Shown: piece after piece, positions 16,349 to 25,190 of the stretch
Layout of the letters: each line of letters begins with the position of its first letter
Numbering within the stretch: position 1 is the first letter of the stretch
From: Oxalobacteraceae bacterium
GTDB lineage: Bacteria; Pseudomonadota; Gammaproteobacteria; Burkholderiales; Burkholderiaceae_D
Direction of reading: 5' to 3'
NCBI GenBank assembly: GCA_021768485.1
Contig: JAIZVZ010000037.1
Coordinates: 1 to 35,540, forward strand
DNA length: 35,540 nucleotides
Made by a program: the position numbers and the translations under genes
Notes under the pieces: generated by a model
The model's database searches: none
Told to the model about the DNA's origin: nothing
Seen by the model: the letters and a program-made list of their open reading frames with translations, nothing else

Positions 16349-18399
16349 CGCGTCATTCCAATCCATTTCTGGCGCCCGACGACAGGCCGCTGATCGCAAG
16401 ACTGCACGAAATGCATTCGGCGGCCATGCAAGACAATGACGGAACGCTGCCCGAGCCGCAGGCCAGACACGCGGCGGCCGGCGGCGCCGCGCTATCCACA
16501 CTCTCGAGCGAGACCGCAGCGGACGCCGACGCGGGCGACGGCGCCGCGCATGACGAATCGCCACAATCGACTCAATCGACTCAATCGACTCAAACGACTC
16601 AAACGACTCAAACGACTCAAGCGACTCAAGCGGTGCACGCTTCGCTGCCCGCCTCCTGCCCCGGCCGGGGATCCGGAAACGACGGCAGCCTGCCTTTCAT
16701 CGGCAGCATTCTCGACCACCTGCCGGGCCGCTCGATCCGCCTCGGCCGCTTGCTGACGCTGGCCGACGATCTCTTCCTGGCCGACCATCATTTTGTTCAT
16801 GCGCCCGGCGTCAAGCCGCTGGCGGCGTGCTTGCCGGTCGTGCCCATGACCTTTAGCATGGAAATGATGGCAGAGGCCGCGGCCTGCCTGGCGCCCGGCC
16901 TCGGCCTGAGCGGATTTCAAGACGTCAGTGCCGGCCGCTGGCTCGCTCTCGAAGACAGCGAGACATTGATGCTGCACATCGAAGCGCACATCGAAGCGCA
17001 CAGCGAGGCGCACGGCGATACCGGGCCGCAGCCAGGCCAACGTCGGATAGCGGCCTCGATTCGCGCCGCCGGCGCCGGCACGGACGCCATCAGCGCCACC
17101 CTGCTATTTGGCCGCCAATACGAGCATACGGTCGCGCCCGCATTTTCCGCCAGCCCGCCGCTATGCCAGCTGTTCGCGCCGTCACTGTACGCGCAGCGCG
17201 AACTGTTTCATGGCCCGCGCCTGCATTGCCTGCACGGCGCCATCGAGATCGAACAGCATGGTGCACGCGCCGAACTGCTGGTGCGGGCTGCAAACCAGCT
17301 GTTTCAATCGAACCGCCAGCCGCAATTACTCACCGATCCGGCCCTGTTGGACGGCGTCGGCCAATTGCTCGCGCTCTGGGCCAGTCGGCACGACCATGTG
17401 GCCTTTCCGATCGGTCTTGGAAAATTGGAACTGTACGGCCCAACGCCGGCCGCCGGCAGCCGCTTGCCGATCCGCCTGCAAGTGACGGCCAATGAAATCA
17501 AGACGCTGCATGCCGATATCGAAATCGGCGATGGCGCGGACGGCGTGTGGCTGCGCATCAAGGACTGGAAGTCGTGGAAATTCCGCTGGGACCGGCAATT
17601 GCGCGACTTCCGCCGTCAGCCGGACAGCCATCTGCTCAGCGACCGTCTCGAGTACGACCCCGTCCGCTGGCGCCAGGCGCATGCCACACCGCACACGCCG
17701 ACAGAACATATTGCACAACAAGATTTCACCATGCAGCGCATCACCGCCCGCCGCATCAGCGGCTTCGACCGCACTCTACTGGCCAGACACTATCTCAACG
17801 CCAGCGAAATGCTGCGCTTTTCGGCCATGAGCGCTCAGGGGCCGCATCAGCTGCGATGGCTGCTGGGGCGCATCGCAGCCAAGGATGCCGTCCGCAGCTG
17901 GTGCGCCGGCGGCAGTGCGATGCCGCATCCGGCCGCCTTCGGCATCGACAACGATGAGCGCGGCCAGCCGCGGGTCGTCGACTGGCCGGCACAATTGGGG
18001 CCACGGCCATCGCTCAGCATTGCCCACTGCGAGCAGCAGGCGGTGGCGATGGCCGGCCGGCACGCGGTCGGCATCGATATTGAAGCCATCGCCGAGCGCG
18101 ACCCCACTTTTCTCGACGCCATCAGCAGCCAGGCCGAACGCGCGCTGCTCGCACCGCTCTTCCAGAATGCGCGTGCCGAATGGATTGCCCGCCTGTGGTG
18201 CGCCAAGGAAGTCCTGGGCAAGCTGATGGGAACTGGCATCAACCAGGCACCAAGCAACTTCGAAGCATGCGCAATTGACATCGGCAGCGGCTGCCTGCAA
18301 ATGCGGCACCGCTGTCATGACGTCCGGGTGCAGGTCATGACGGTGCGCGATGCCGACTTCGTGCTCGCCTTTTCTCTTGCCGATCGCACTTGCGATTGA
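16345..18399 (+). CDS. Polyketide dehydratase (double hot-dog) fused to phosphopantetheinyl transferase
   Basis: A 684-residue two-part protein. Residues about 1-105 are low-complexity, with (QST)3(QTT)3 repeats. Residues about 110-440 look like a DH double hot-dog domain: LADHHFVHAPGVKPLAACLPVVPMTF is split here as LADHHF (His148/149) and the GVKPLAACLPVVP loop typical of PUFA/enediyne DH domains. Residues about 475-675 are an Sfp-type PPTase, with GIDIE (Asp578, Glu580) and WCAKEVLGK (Trp618, Lys621, Glu622, Lys626), the Mg and CoA-binding signature. It would dehydrate 3-hydroxyacyl-ACP intermediates of the type I PKS and attach phosphopantetheine to Ser1954 of that PKS. Enediyne PKSs carry DH and PPTase at their own C-terminus, so this looks like that C-terminus made as a separate protein. 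The start overlaps the previous stop by 4 bp. Confidence 0.88.
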   Translation: MTRHSNPFLAPDDRPLIARLHEMHSAAMQDNDGTLPEPQARHAAAGGAALSTLSSETAADADAGDGAAHDESPQSTQSTQSTQTTQTTQTTQATQAVHASLPASCPGRGSGNDGSLPFIGSILDHLPGRSIRLGRLLTLADDLFLADHHFVHAPGVKPLAACLPVVPMTFSMEMMAEAAACLAPGLGLSGFQDVSAGRWLALEDSETLMLHIEAHIEAHSEAHGDTGPQPGQRRIAASIRAAGAGTDAISATLLFGRQYEHTVAPAFSASPPLCQLFAPSLYAQRELFHGPRLHCLHGAIEIEQHGARAELLVRAANQLFQSNRQPQLLTDPALLDGVGQLLALWASRHDHVAFPIGLGKLELYGPTPAAGSRLPIRLQVTANEIKTLHADIEIGDGADGVWLRIKDWKSWKFRWDRQLRDFRRQPDSHLLSDRLEYDPVRWRQAHATPHTPTEHIAQQDFTMQRITARRISGFDRTLLARHYLNASEMLRFSAMSAQGPHQLRWLLGRIAAKDAVRSWCAGGSAMPHPAAFGIDNDERGQPRVVDWPAQLGPRPSLSIAHCEQQAVAMAGRHAVGIDIEAIAERDPTFLDAISSQAERALLAPLFQNARAEWIARLWCAKEVLGKLMGTGINQAPSNFEACAIDIGSGCLQMRHRCHDVRVQVMTVRDADFVLAFSLADRTCD
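16564..16626 (+). repeat. Seven 9-bp coding repeats in the dehydratase-PPTase gene
   Basis: Three copies of CAATCGACT are followed by three of CAAACGACT and one of CAAGCGACT, encoding (QST)3(QTT)3QAT in the N-terminal linker. The block-wise identity of neighbouring copies points to recent slippage. Confidence 0.95.
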
Positions 18400-18433
18400 A
18401 GCGGCGGCCATACATCATTTCAAGGAGGACACG

Positions 18434-19177
18434 ATGTTGCAAGAAGACCCTGTTCCACTTGTTGAATTGCGACATGTCATCAAACACTACCCGCTTGGGG
18501 AAAGCCGCATCACGGCCCTCAAAGGGATAGACATCAGCATCTTTCCCGGTGAATTTGTCGCCATCTGGGGACCATCCGGTTCCGGCAAATCAACGCTCTG
18601 CAATCTGATCGGCCTGCTCGATGCGCCAAGCTCAGGCATGGTGCAATTTGAAGGCCGCAATGCCGCCGCGCTATCGGACAATCAACGCACCGAATTGCGC
18701 AACCGCGCCATCGGCTTCATATTCCAGGGATTTAACCTGATCCCGGTCTTGTCGGCACTCGAAAACGTCATGCTGCCCCTGCAGATCGCCCACCTTCCGC
18801 CGCATCTGGCTCGCGACAGCGCACGACGGCGCCTCAGCGAAATCGGTTTGAGCAATCATCTGGCGCATCGCCCTGCCAAACTGTCGGGCGGCCAGCAGCA
18901 ACGCGTGGCCATCGCCCGTGCCCTGATCGCCAAGCCGATGCTGGTGGTGGCCGACGAACCGACTGCCAATCTCGATTCTGAAAATGCGCTCATGATCATC
19001 GACCTGATGCGCAACATCAGCAAAAAAGAAGGCACGACCTTCGTCTTTTCAACGCACGACATGCGTTTGCTAAAGCGCGTCGACCGTCACATCATGATGC
19101 GCGACGGCGTGGCGATCGAAGACCGCACAGTCAGGCCGCACACCAGCGATGACAAGGCCGAGGTGCGCTTATGCTGA
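18434..19177 (+). CDS. ABC transporter ATP-binding protein, LolD/MacB type
   Basis: A 247-residue ATPase of the LolD/MacB/FtsE family that powers type VII (mechanotransmission) ABC systems. Walker A GPSGSGKST (46-54), a Q-loop FQGFNL, the signature LSGGQQQR and Walker B VVADEPTA are all intact, so it should hydrolyse ATP. A near-perfect AAGGAGGA ribosome-binding site lies just before ATG 18434; the longer frame from 18350 would run into the previous gene and is rejected. It overlaps the start of the permease gene (ATGCTGA), a sign of a coupled ATPase-permease pair. Its position after the PKS genes suggests it moves their lipid product or a lipoprotein carrying it (inference). Confidence 0.92.
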   Translation: MLQEDPVPLVELRHVIKHYPLGESRITALKGIDISIFPGEFVAIWGPSGSGKSTLCNLIGLLDAPSSGMVQFEGRNAAALSDNQRTELRNRAIGFIFQGFNLIPVLSALENVMLPLQIAHLPPHLARDSARRRLSEIGLSNHLAHRPAKLSGGQQQRVAIARALIAKPMLVVADEPTANLDSENALMIIDLMRNISKKEGTTFVFSTHDMRLLKRVDRHIMMRDGVAIEDRTVRPHTSDDKAEVRLC

Positions 19178-20421
19178 CCTGGACAAAATTGGCGATCAGG
19201 AATCTGTTTCGCAACTGGCGGCGTTCGCTGTTTACCATCATTGCCATCGGCCTCGGCTTTGTCGCCGTCAACGCCCTCGGCGGCTTTACCGCCTATGTCT
19301 TTTCTGGCTTGCAAGACAGCTATATCTATGGCGAAGGCAATGGCCACCTGACCATTTTCAAGGCAGGATTTCTCGACAAGGGCAAGCTCGATCCGCTCAA
19401 ATATCTGATCAACGAACAGGAAGTAAAGGCAATCCGCCAGATTCTGTCTACCCATCCAGAAATTGTGCTCGCCACACCGCAGCTGCAAATTTCCGGCATG
19501 CTCAGCAATGGCCAGGTATCGTCGATTTTTATCGCCGCCGGCCGCGTACCGTCGGCCGTCGCCGCAATCGCCGACCATGCAAAAAAGGCGAGCAGCAAGG
19601 TCCGCCTATTCGACGGCAAAGCGCTGAGCGATGAGCTCGTCTACGGCATCGGCGTCAGTCACGGGCTGGCAAAGCAATTGAATCTCACGCTGGGCTCCAC
19701 CGCCGTGGCCATGGCGCCGACGGTGTCGGGACAAATCAATGCGCTCGACGCCCAGTTGCTGCAATTGATCGATGCCCCGACCGAAGCACTCGAAGACAAG
19801 CTGGCCGCCGTGCCGCTGAAATTCGCCCAGCAGCTATACGATACCCGCAGCGTCGACCGCCTGACCGTGTTGTTGCAGGGCATTGAACAAAGCGTGGCGC
19901 TGCAGGGGCAGCTGGCAGCCCAGTTCAAGGCGGCCGGCATGCAGCTCGAGGTCAAGACCTGGAATGAATTGTCGCCTTTCTACACCAAGGTGAGAAAAAT
20001 GTTCGACGTCATTTTCCTGATCACTTTCCTGATCGTTTTCATGATTGTCGTAATGAGCGTGGTCAACACGGTCGGCATGGCCGTCATCGAACGCACGCGC
20101 GAAATCGGCACCTTGCGCGCCCTCGGCGTAAAGCGGCGCGGCATCATCGGCCTGTTTGCGCTCGAAAGCCTGCTTCTGGCCGGCTTCGGCTCGCTGTTCG
20201 GTGCAGCCCTGATGCTGGCCATTATCTATCTGATCCGGCTGCTGCAGCCTGGCTGGATTCCGCCTCAGATCACGCGCGAAGTTCCGCTCGATATTTATCT
20301 GGTCTGGCAATACTGGCTCTATTGTGTCCTGCTCTTGCTATTGCTATCGCTGTTTTCAGCCATTCTTCCGGCGCGCAAGGCCGCCCGCATGGAAATTACA
20401 AATGCCTTGGGCTATGCCTGA
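19171..20421 (+). CDS. ABC transporter permease, FtsX/LolE-like
   Basis: A 416-residue inner-membrane permease with the LolC/E-MacB topology: one N-terminal membrane segment (about residues 18-42, FTIIAIGLGFVAVNALGGF), a periplasmic domain of about 225 residues, and three C-terminal segments (about 275-300, 325-355, 380-405) in an FtsX domain (ERTREIGTLRALGVKRRGIIG split as ERTREIGTLRALG and KRRGIIG). It should form a homodimer with the overlapping ATPase gene product. Systems of this type extract lipids or lipoproteins from the inner membrane or drive periplasmic machines. A LolA-like protein and an outer-membrane protein follow directly, consistent with a trans-envelope lipid route. Confidence 0.9.
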   Translation: MLTWTKLAIRNLFRNWRRSLFTIIAIGLGFVAVNALGGFTAYVFSGLQDSYIYGEGNGHLTIFKAGFLDKGKLDPLKYLINEQEVKAIRQILSTHPEIVLATPQLQISGMLSNGQVSSIFIAAGRVPSAVAAIADHAKKASSKVRLFDGKALSDELVYGIGVSHGLAKQLNLTLGSTAVAMAPTVSGQINALDAQLLQLIDAPTEALEDKLAAVPLKFAQQLYDTRSVDRLTVLLQGIEQSVALQGQLAAQFKAAGMQLEVKTWNELSPFYTKVRKMFDVIFLITFLIVFMIVVMSVVNTVGMAVIERTREIGTLRALGVKRRGIIGLFALESLLLAGFGSLFGAALMLAIIYLIRLLQPGWIPPQITREVPLDIYLVWQYWLYCVLLLLLLSLFSAILPARKAARMEITNALGYA

Positions 20422-20442
20422 GGCCGAAATGGAGGCAAGCTC

Positions 20443-21183
20443 ATGACTTACCAATGCCGCTGGATTTTCTTGCTGTTGCTATTGATGACAAACGGCGCTC
20501 AGGCGATGCTGACGAACCGCCAAATTCTGCAGAGCGCCGATGAAGCGCGCGGCAATTTCGAGGGCATACGCTGGAATGTCATGATCGAATCGACCGACAA
20601 CCAGAAAGTGACCGACACGCTTGAATACGATATCCGGGCGCGCGGCTTCAACATTTCCGGCGTCAGCCTGGCGCCGCCCAAATATCGCGGCAACAAATTA
20701 TTGATGCTCAATACCAGCATGTGGTTTTACAAGCCGGGACTGAGCAAACCGGTCGCCATTTCACAGCGCCAGAAACTGATGGGCGACGCCGCCTACGGCG
20801 ATATCGCGGCGACCAACTATGCCGACGATTACGATGCGACGATGCTGGCCGACGAAGTGATCGGCAAGGAAAATTGCTACGTCTTCGACCTGAAGGCGAA
20901 AAGCGACAAGAGCACCTATGACCGCATCAAATATTGGATTTCGAAAACACGCCTGGTCGGCGTCAAGGCTGAATATTTCACGGTCTCGGGGAAAAAATTC
21001 AAATCGGCGACGATGGATTATCAAAACGTAGTCAATCTCGACGGCAAACCACGCGCATTTCTTTCACGCATCACCCTGCGCAATGAGTTGATGAACAACA
21101 TGGTGACTTACCTGATCCTGCGCAAACCCAACATTGAACCATTGCCCGATTATAACTTCGACCTCAATTTATTCATGAGATAA
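20443..21183 (+). CDS. LolA-like outer membrane lipoprotein-sorting family protein
   Basis: A 246-residue exported protein. Residues 1-21 form a signal peptide (IFLLLLLMTNGAQA). The rest matches, by pattern, the LolA-like family often annotated as outer membrane lipoprotein-sorting protein: an open beta-sheet fold with the family segments MLNTSMWFYKPGLSKPVAIS, SYDR/ITYDRIKYWIS-type and a closing PDYNFDLNLF. Such proteins carry acyl chains across the periplasm in a hydrophobic cup. GGAGG precedes ATG 20443. It follows the LolE-like permease by 21 bp and the next gene by 8 bp, so one operon. Inference: it is a dedicated periplasmic chaperone for the product of this locus or for a lipidated carrier. 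Confidence 0.8.
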   Translation: MTYQCRWIFLLLLLMTNGAQAMLTNRQILQSADEARGNFEGIRWNVMIESTDNQKVTDTLEYDIRARGFNISGVSLAPPKYRGNKLLMLNTSMWFYKPGLSKPVAISQRQKLMGDAAYGDIAATNYADDYDATMLADEVIGKENCYVFDLKAKSDKSTYDRIKYWISKTRLVGVKAEYFTVSGKKFKSATMDYQNVVNLDGKPRAFLSRITLRNELMNNMVTYLILRKPNIEPLPDYNFDLNLFMR

Positions 21184-21191
21184 GGAAATCC

Positions 21192-22526
21192 ATGACGTCG
21201 AACGCCCGCATCTACACCAGCTTGGCGCTATGTCTGTGGCTTGCCACGCCTGTGCTGGCCAGCGCCGATCCACAGGCAGAACCGGCAGCAAAAATTACAC
21301 CAGCAACAGCAACACCACCACCAACAACAACACCCGCAGCAATTTCGGCAGCAGCACCGGCAGCAGAGCCGCCTTCATTGAGCCAGGAATTGAGTTCGGG
21401 CTTTTACTCACGCATCAACATTCTCGGCTTTTCATCGTATCAATCGCTGGCCGAGCCGCCGCTCGATTTGAATCTGACGCAAATTCCACGCTCGCAGACC
21501 GCGCTGACAATCCGGCCCGATTTCGGTCTCAACTGGCGCCAGTTCGAATTCGGATTCAAGCCGCGCTTTCAGTATGTACATAACAGAATCGACCTCGCTC
21601 CCGGCATCCGCGTTGACGACAATAGCCAGGAATGGTTTGTCAACGAGGCGTTCGTCCGTTACCGCATGACAGACAAGCTGATTGCCATCTATGGCCGCGA
21701 AAATCTGCAGTGGGGGCCATCGTCGCTGCTGTCGCCATCGAATCCCTTCAATCCAGACAACGGCAAAAGCAATCCCAATCTCGAGCAGCCCGGCGCCGAC
21801 TATATACGACTGCTGGCCATTCCCAACTCGGCCTTCACGCTGTCTCTGATCGCCAATACGGGGGCCGGACGCAAGGATTTGCGCGGCCCGTTTTACGGTT
21901 TCAATCCACTCGGCGTCTTCGATTCGTTCAATACCTTCAGAAAGACCTATGCGGTAAAAGTCGACTATACCGGCGATGGACACTATTTTTCACTGATCGC
22001 CTCGAAGCGCGAACAAGACCCGCGCCGGCTCGGCTTTTTCGGCGGCTGGAATGCGTCCGAAGCCTTGCTGCTCTATCTTGAAGGCAGTCTCGCGCCAAAG
22101 AACGACAGCCTGCTCAACAACAAGCGCGACGATCAGCTCTTGCTCGGCGGCGCTTACACATTCGAAGCCGGACCGACCGCCACCGTCGAATATTTTCGCA
22201 ACGAAAACGGCTGCACGCTGTCGCCGGTCAGCTTGTGCCTGCTGCAGCAAGCAGTGCTGATCGACCCGCGCTATCCGCTGCTGGGCCGGCGCTATGTACT
22301 ACTGCAAATGATCAATACCAAAATCGCCGGCAAGCTCAATCTGGTGCTGCGCGCCGTCCGCAATCTCGACGACCACTCATTACAGGCGAGCGCCAATCTC
22401 GAATACGAACTCGGACAGCACTGGCAGCTCAGCATGGTACCGACCCTGTTTCACGGCGGCTCGGACACCGAATTCGGCAGTGCCCTGCGGCGCTATCTGT
22501 TTGTCGGCCTCTCTTATACGTTCTGA
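21192..22526 (+). CDS. Outer-membrane beta-barrel protein of unknown function
   Basis: A 444-residue protein with a signal peptide (about 25 residues, ending VLASA) and a Pro/Thr/Ala-rich stretch to about residue 58. The remainder alternates polar and hydrophobic residues in short strands and ends in a phenylalanine (LFVGLSYTF), the outer-membrane-protein assembly signal. A central GRENLQWGPSSLLSPSNPFN segment resembles the WG..../NP motif of large porin-like families such as DUF1302, but I cannot assign a family firmly. AAGGAAA lies just before ATG 21192, 8 bp after the LolA-like gene. Together with the permease and LolA-like protein it may form the outer-membrane end of an export path. Confidence 0.75.
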   Translation: MTSNARIYTSLALCLWLATPVLASADPQAEPAAKITPATATPPPTTTPAAISAAAPAAEPPSLSQELSSGFYSRINILGFSSYQSLAEPPLDLNLTQIPRSQTALTIRPDFGLNWRQFEFGFKPRFQYVHNRIDLAPGIRVDDNSQEWFVNEAFVRYRMTDKLIAIYGRENLQWGPSSLLSPSNPFNPDNGKSNPNLEQPGADYIRLLAIPNSAFTLSLIANTGAGRKDLRGPFYGFNPLGVFDSFNTFRKTYAVKVDYTGDGHYFSLIASKREQDPRRLGFFGGWNASEALLLYLEGSLAPKNDSLLNNKRDDQLLLGGAYTFEAGPTATVEYFRNENGCTLSPVSLCLLQQAVLIDPRYPLLGRRYVLLQMINTKIAGKLNLVLRAVRNLDDHSLQASANLEYELGQHWQLSMVPTLFHGGSDTEFGSALRRYLFVGLSYTF

Positions 22527-22583
22527 GGGCCGCGGCCACGGCAATCGCCTTCAGCCTCGACGGCATCTTTTAGGGAGAGTAGC

Positions 22584-23927
22584 ATGCACACTTCACCAAG
22601 CATCGGCATCGTCACGATGGGCAGCGGCGACTACCTCGGTTCGACTGTGCGCGATCTCGCCTTTGCCAACGCCCTGCAGCGGCGCGGATACAAGGTCGTC
22701 GTCTACTGGATGATGGAAGTGAACCGCGAACTGGCCGAGCCCGGCATCGCGCACCGGATATTATGTTACGGCACACGTTATCACTTTCAGCAGCCGTCCG
22801 AACTGCTGGACCGGATGCTCGGTTCGCTGCTGTTCCGTCTGCCAAAAAGTCTGCGCGTGCGCGTGGTCCAGGGCCGCTCCGCTTATGTCGAGCGCCTGCT
22901 GTCGAACATGATCGGCGCCTTCTATGGCGGCGCCGGCGCCGATCCTGCGCTGGCCCGGCGCCTGCGCGCATTTGTCGACCGCGACGCAGTCAGCCATCTG
23001 ATGATGAGTTTCGCTTCGCTCGGTCCGCTGGCGCTGGCCGCGCAAGCGGCCGGCCAGCGCCATTTCGACTATTTCCTGACCTTCCAGGGCGATGAGCAAT
23101 TCGCCGCGCACGCGCGCCGGCTCGGCTTGCTGGCGCCGTTTTGCGAACGGCTCAATCAGGCCGTGCGCGGCGCCGCCTGGCCGGCCATCGTGGTCAGCCA
23201 TGACTACGTCACGCGCATTGTCCATGAGATGCACGTCCCGCCGGCCCTGCTGCAAGTCATATACAACGGCATCGACTTGCCGCAAGACACAGGGAAACCT
23301 GACTTCGCAAGCTTGCGCGAATTCTTTCCGCGCTTGCTGCACGGCGTCCCCATCGTCTGCTTTCTGGGGCGCCAGGATACGGAAAAAGGCATCGACTTGC
23401 TGCTCTATGCCGCGCGCCTGTTAAGCAGCCGCGGCGTCGCGATGCAACTGGTCGTTTGCGGCTCGACCGCAAAAGGGGAATCCTACCGCAAGGTAGTCAA
23501 AGAGCTGGCCGAACACCTGGGCCTGACGATTCACCACGCCGGCTCGGTGCCACCGGCGATACGCGACGCGCTATTTGCGCACAGCCGCTGTGTCGTCTAC
23601 CCGTCGATCAATCGCGAACCGTTCGGCCTGGTGGCCGCCGAGGCAATGAGCCATGGAACGCCGGTTCTGGTGCCCGACTACGGCGGCATCGGCGAAGTGA
23701 TCCGCCAGGGCAGCCGCACCGGCGGCCTGACGTTTCGCACCTGGGACAGCGGCGACCTGGCCCGCCAGCTCGGCCGTCTGCTCAGCGATGAGAAACTGCA
23801 TGGCGAGCTGGCCAGCAATACGCGCGCCATCGCCGCCCGCTTCAGCACTGAAAAAATGACGTCCGATATTCTGGCCCATATCGGCATCACCAGCGCGCAG
23901 GAAGCCGTCGCCGCGCTGGCGAACTGA
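22584..23927 (+). CDS. Glycosyltransferase family 4 protein
   Basis: A 447-residue GT-B glycosyltransferase. The C-terminal domain has the GT4 signature: FLGRQDTEKGID at the start of the donor domain and EPFGLVAAEAMSHGTP from Glu345, where the two glutamates (EX7E) bind the nucleotide sugar. The N-terminal acceptor domain starts with the glycine-rich GIVTMGSGDYLGSTV. There is no signal peptide or clear membrane segment, so it acts on the cytoplasmic side. GGGAGAG lies upstream of ATG 22584. It is the last gene of the plus-strand run. The likely acceptor is the lipid made by the PKS genes, by analogy with HglT in cyanobacterial heterocyst glycolipids; this is inference, and sugar and acceptor are unknown. 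Confidence 0.88.
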   Translation: MHTSPSIGIVTMGSGDYLGSTVRDLAFANALQRRGYKVVVYWMMEVNRELAEPGIAHRILCYGTRYHFQQPSELLDRMLGSLLFRLPKSLRVRVVQGRSAYVERLLSNMIGAFYGGAGADPALARRLRAFVDRDAVSHLMMSFASLGPLALAAQAAGQRHFDYFLTFQGDEQFAAHARRLGLLAPFCERLNQAVRGAAWPAIVVSHDYVTRIVHEMHVPPALLQVIYNGIDLPQDTGKPDFASLREFFPRLLHGVPIVCFLGRQDTEKGIDLLLYAARLLSSRGVAMQLVVCGSTAKGESYRKVVKELAEHLGLTIHHAGSVPPAIRDALFAHSRCVVYPSINREPFGLVAAEAMSHGTPVLVPDYGGIGEVIRQGSRTGGLTFRTWDSGDLARQLGRLLSDEKLHGELASNTRAIAARFSTEKMTSDILAHIGITSAQEAVAALAN

Positions 23928-23930
23928 AGC

Positions 23931-25118
23931 TCACTCGGCGCGCAAGGCCGTCGCCACCGGCAAGCGGGCCGCCCGCCAGGCCGGCAGAAAGCCGCCGATC
24001 AGACCGATCATCAAGGCCAGCAGCATGCCCTGCCCCATCAGGCCGGCGGTGACGCGAAAATCGAAGGCGACCTGGCTGAAATTGGCGCCGAGCGTGGCCG
24101 CGGTATAGCCGTTAAACAAGAGATAAGCGGCCAGGGCGCCGAGCAGGCCGCCGAGCAGCGCCAGCAGCAAGGCTTCGAGCAAGACTGAAATCAAGACCGC
24201 CATGGCGCCAAAACCGATCGCCCGCAGCGTGGCGATTTCGCGCCCGCGCGTGGCAACGGCCGCATACATCGTATTCAAGGCGCCGAATATGGCACCGACC
24301 GCCATGATCAGACCGACCGTATAGCCGAGCACATTGATCAGCTTGCTCATCAACTCCGATTGCGAGGTGAAATACTGCTTCATGGTCGAGACCTTGACTT
24401 GCAGCCGAGGATCGCTGGACAAGGCATCCTTGAACGGCGTCAGCGCCGCCTTGTCCTCGAGCGCCACGCTGACCGATTGAAAGCCATTGCGCCGATACGC
24501 GCTTTGCACCACTTCGGCATCGGCCCACAATTCCGATTCGTTGACGCCGCCACCGGCCTCGAAAATGCCGACCACGGTCCAGTCGGCATCGCGAAACGCC
24601 AGCCGCGAGCCGATTTTCACGCCCTCGAACTGCGCTGCAGCCTGTTTGCCGACAATTACCTCGCGGGTGCCGAAGACCAGCATGCGGCCCTGGGCGATCT
24701 TCACCTCGGGGCGCAACACGAAGGCGCCCGGCTGTACGCCGCGCACGGCGGCGTTGGCCAGCGTACCGGAACTGACCTTGGGCAAATCGGCAATTACCAG
24801 CAATTCGGCCGACACCACAGGCTTGCCATCGGCGCCGCGCCGTATGCCGGGCGCGCGGCCGATGACATCGACCTGTTCGCGCGTCAGGCCGCTCGTCAGT
24901 TCCGAGGTGGCGCCGCTGCGCATGACGATGGCGCGGTCTTCATAGCCGGCCTTGCCGAGCGTGGCGCGAAAGCCGGCGCCCATCGACAGAATCGCCGTCA
25001 GCACGCCGACCACGCCGGCGATGCCGACCACGATGACGAGCGAGGTGCCTAGGCGCTGCGGAATGTTTTTCAGGTTCATCCAGGACACCTGCACGACTTG
25101 ATTTAGCCAGGACAACAT
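23931..25118 (-). CDS. ABC transporter permease, MacB/DevC-type (second permease)
   Basis: A 395-residue FtsX-family permease: N-terminal membrane segment (LGTSLVIVVGIAGVVGVLTAI), a periplasmic MacB-like core domain, and three C-terminal membrane segments. The cytoplasmic coupling motif GREIATLRAIGFG is present. An AAGGAG lies 7 bases before ATG 25118, whereas ATG 25124 would have only one base of spacing, so 25118 is preferred. It is the last gene of a four-gene minus-strand operon and meets the glycosyltransferase gene tail to tail with 3 bp between stops. Together with the 384-residue paralogue it probably makes a heterodimeric channel. Confidence 0.9.
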   Translation of the reverse strand: MLSWLNQVVQVSWMNLKNIPQRLGTSLVIVVGIAGVVGVLTAILSMGAGFRATLGKAGYEDRAIVMRSGATSELTSGLTREQVDVIGRAPGIRRGADGKPVVSAELLVIADLPKVSSGTLANAAVRGVQPGAFVLRPEVKIAQGRMLVFGTREVIVGKQAAAQFEGVKIGSRLAFRDADWTVVGIFEAGGGVNESELWADAEVVQSAYRRNGFQSVSVALEDKAALTPFKDALSSDPRLQVKVSTMKQYFTSQSELMSKLINVLGYTVGLIMAVGAIFGALNTMYAAVATRGREIATLRAIGFGAMAVLISVLLEALLLALLGGLLGALAAYLLFNGYTAATLGANFSQVAFDFRVTAGLMGQGMLLALMIGLIGGFLPAWRAARLPVATALRAE

Positions 25119-25190
25119 CGACATACTCCTTTTCGCTATGTGCGGCGCAAGCAGCGCGCTTCAGGTAAGGTTTTCCATGCGCGCAAGCGC

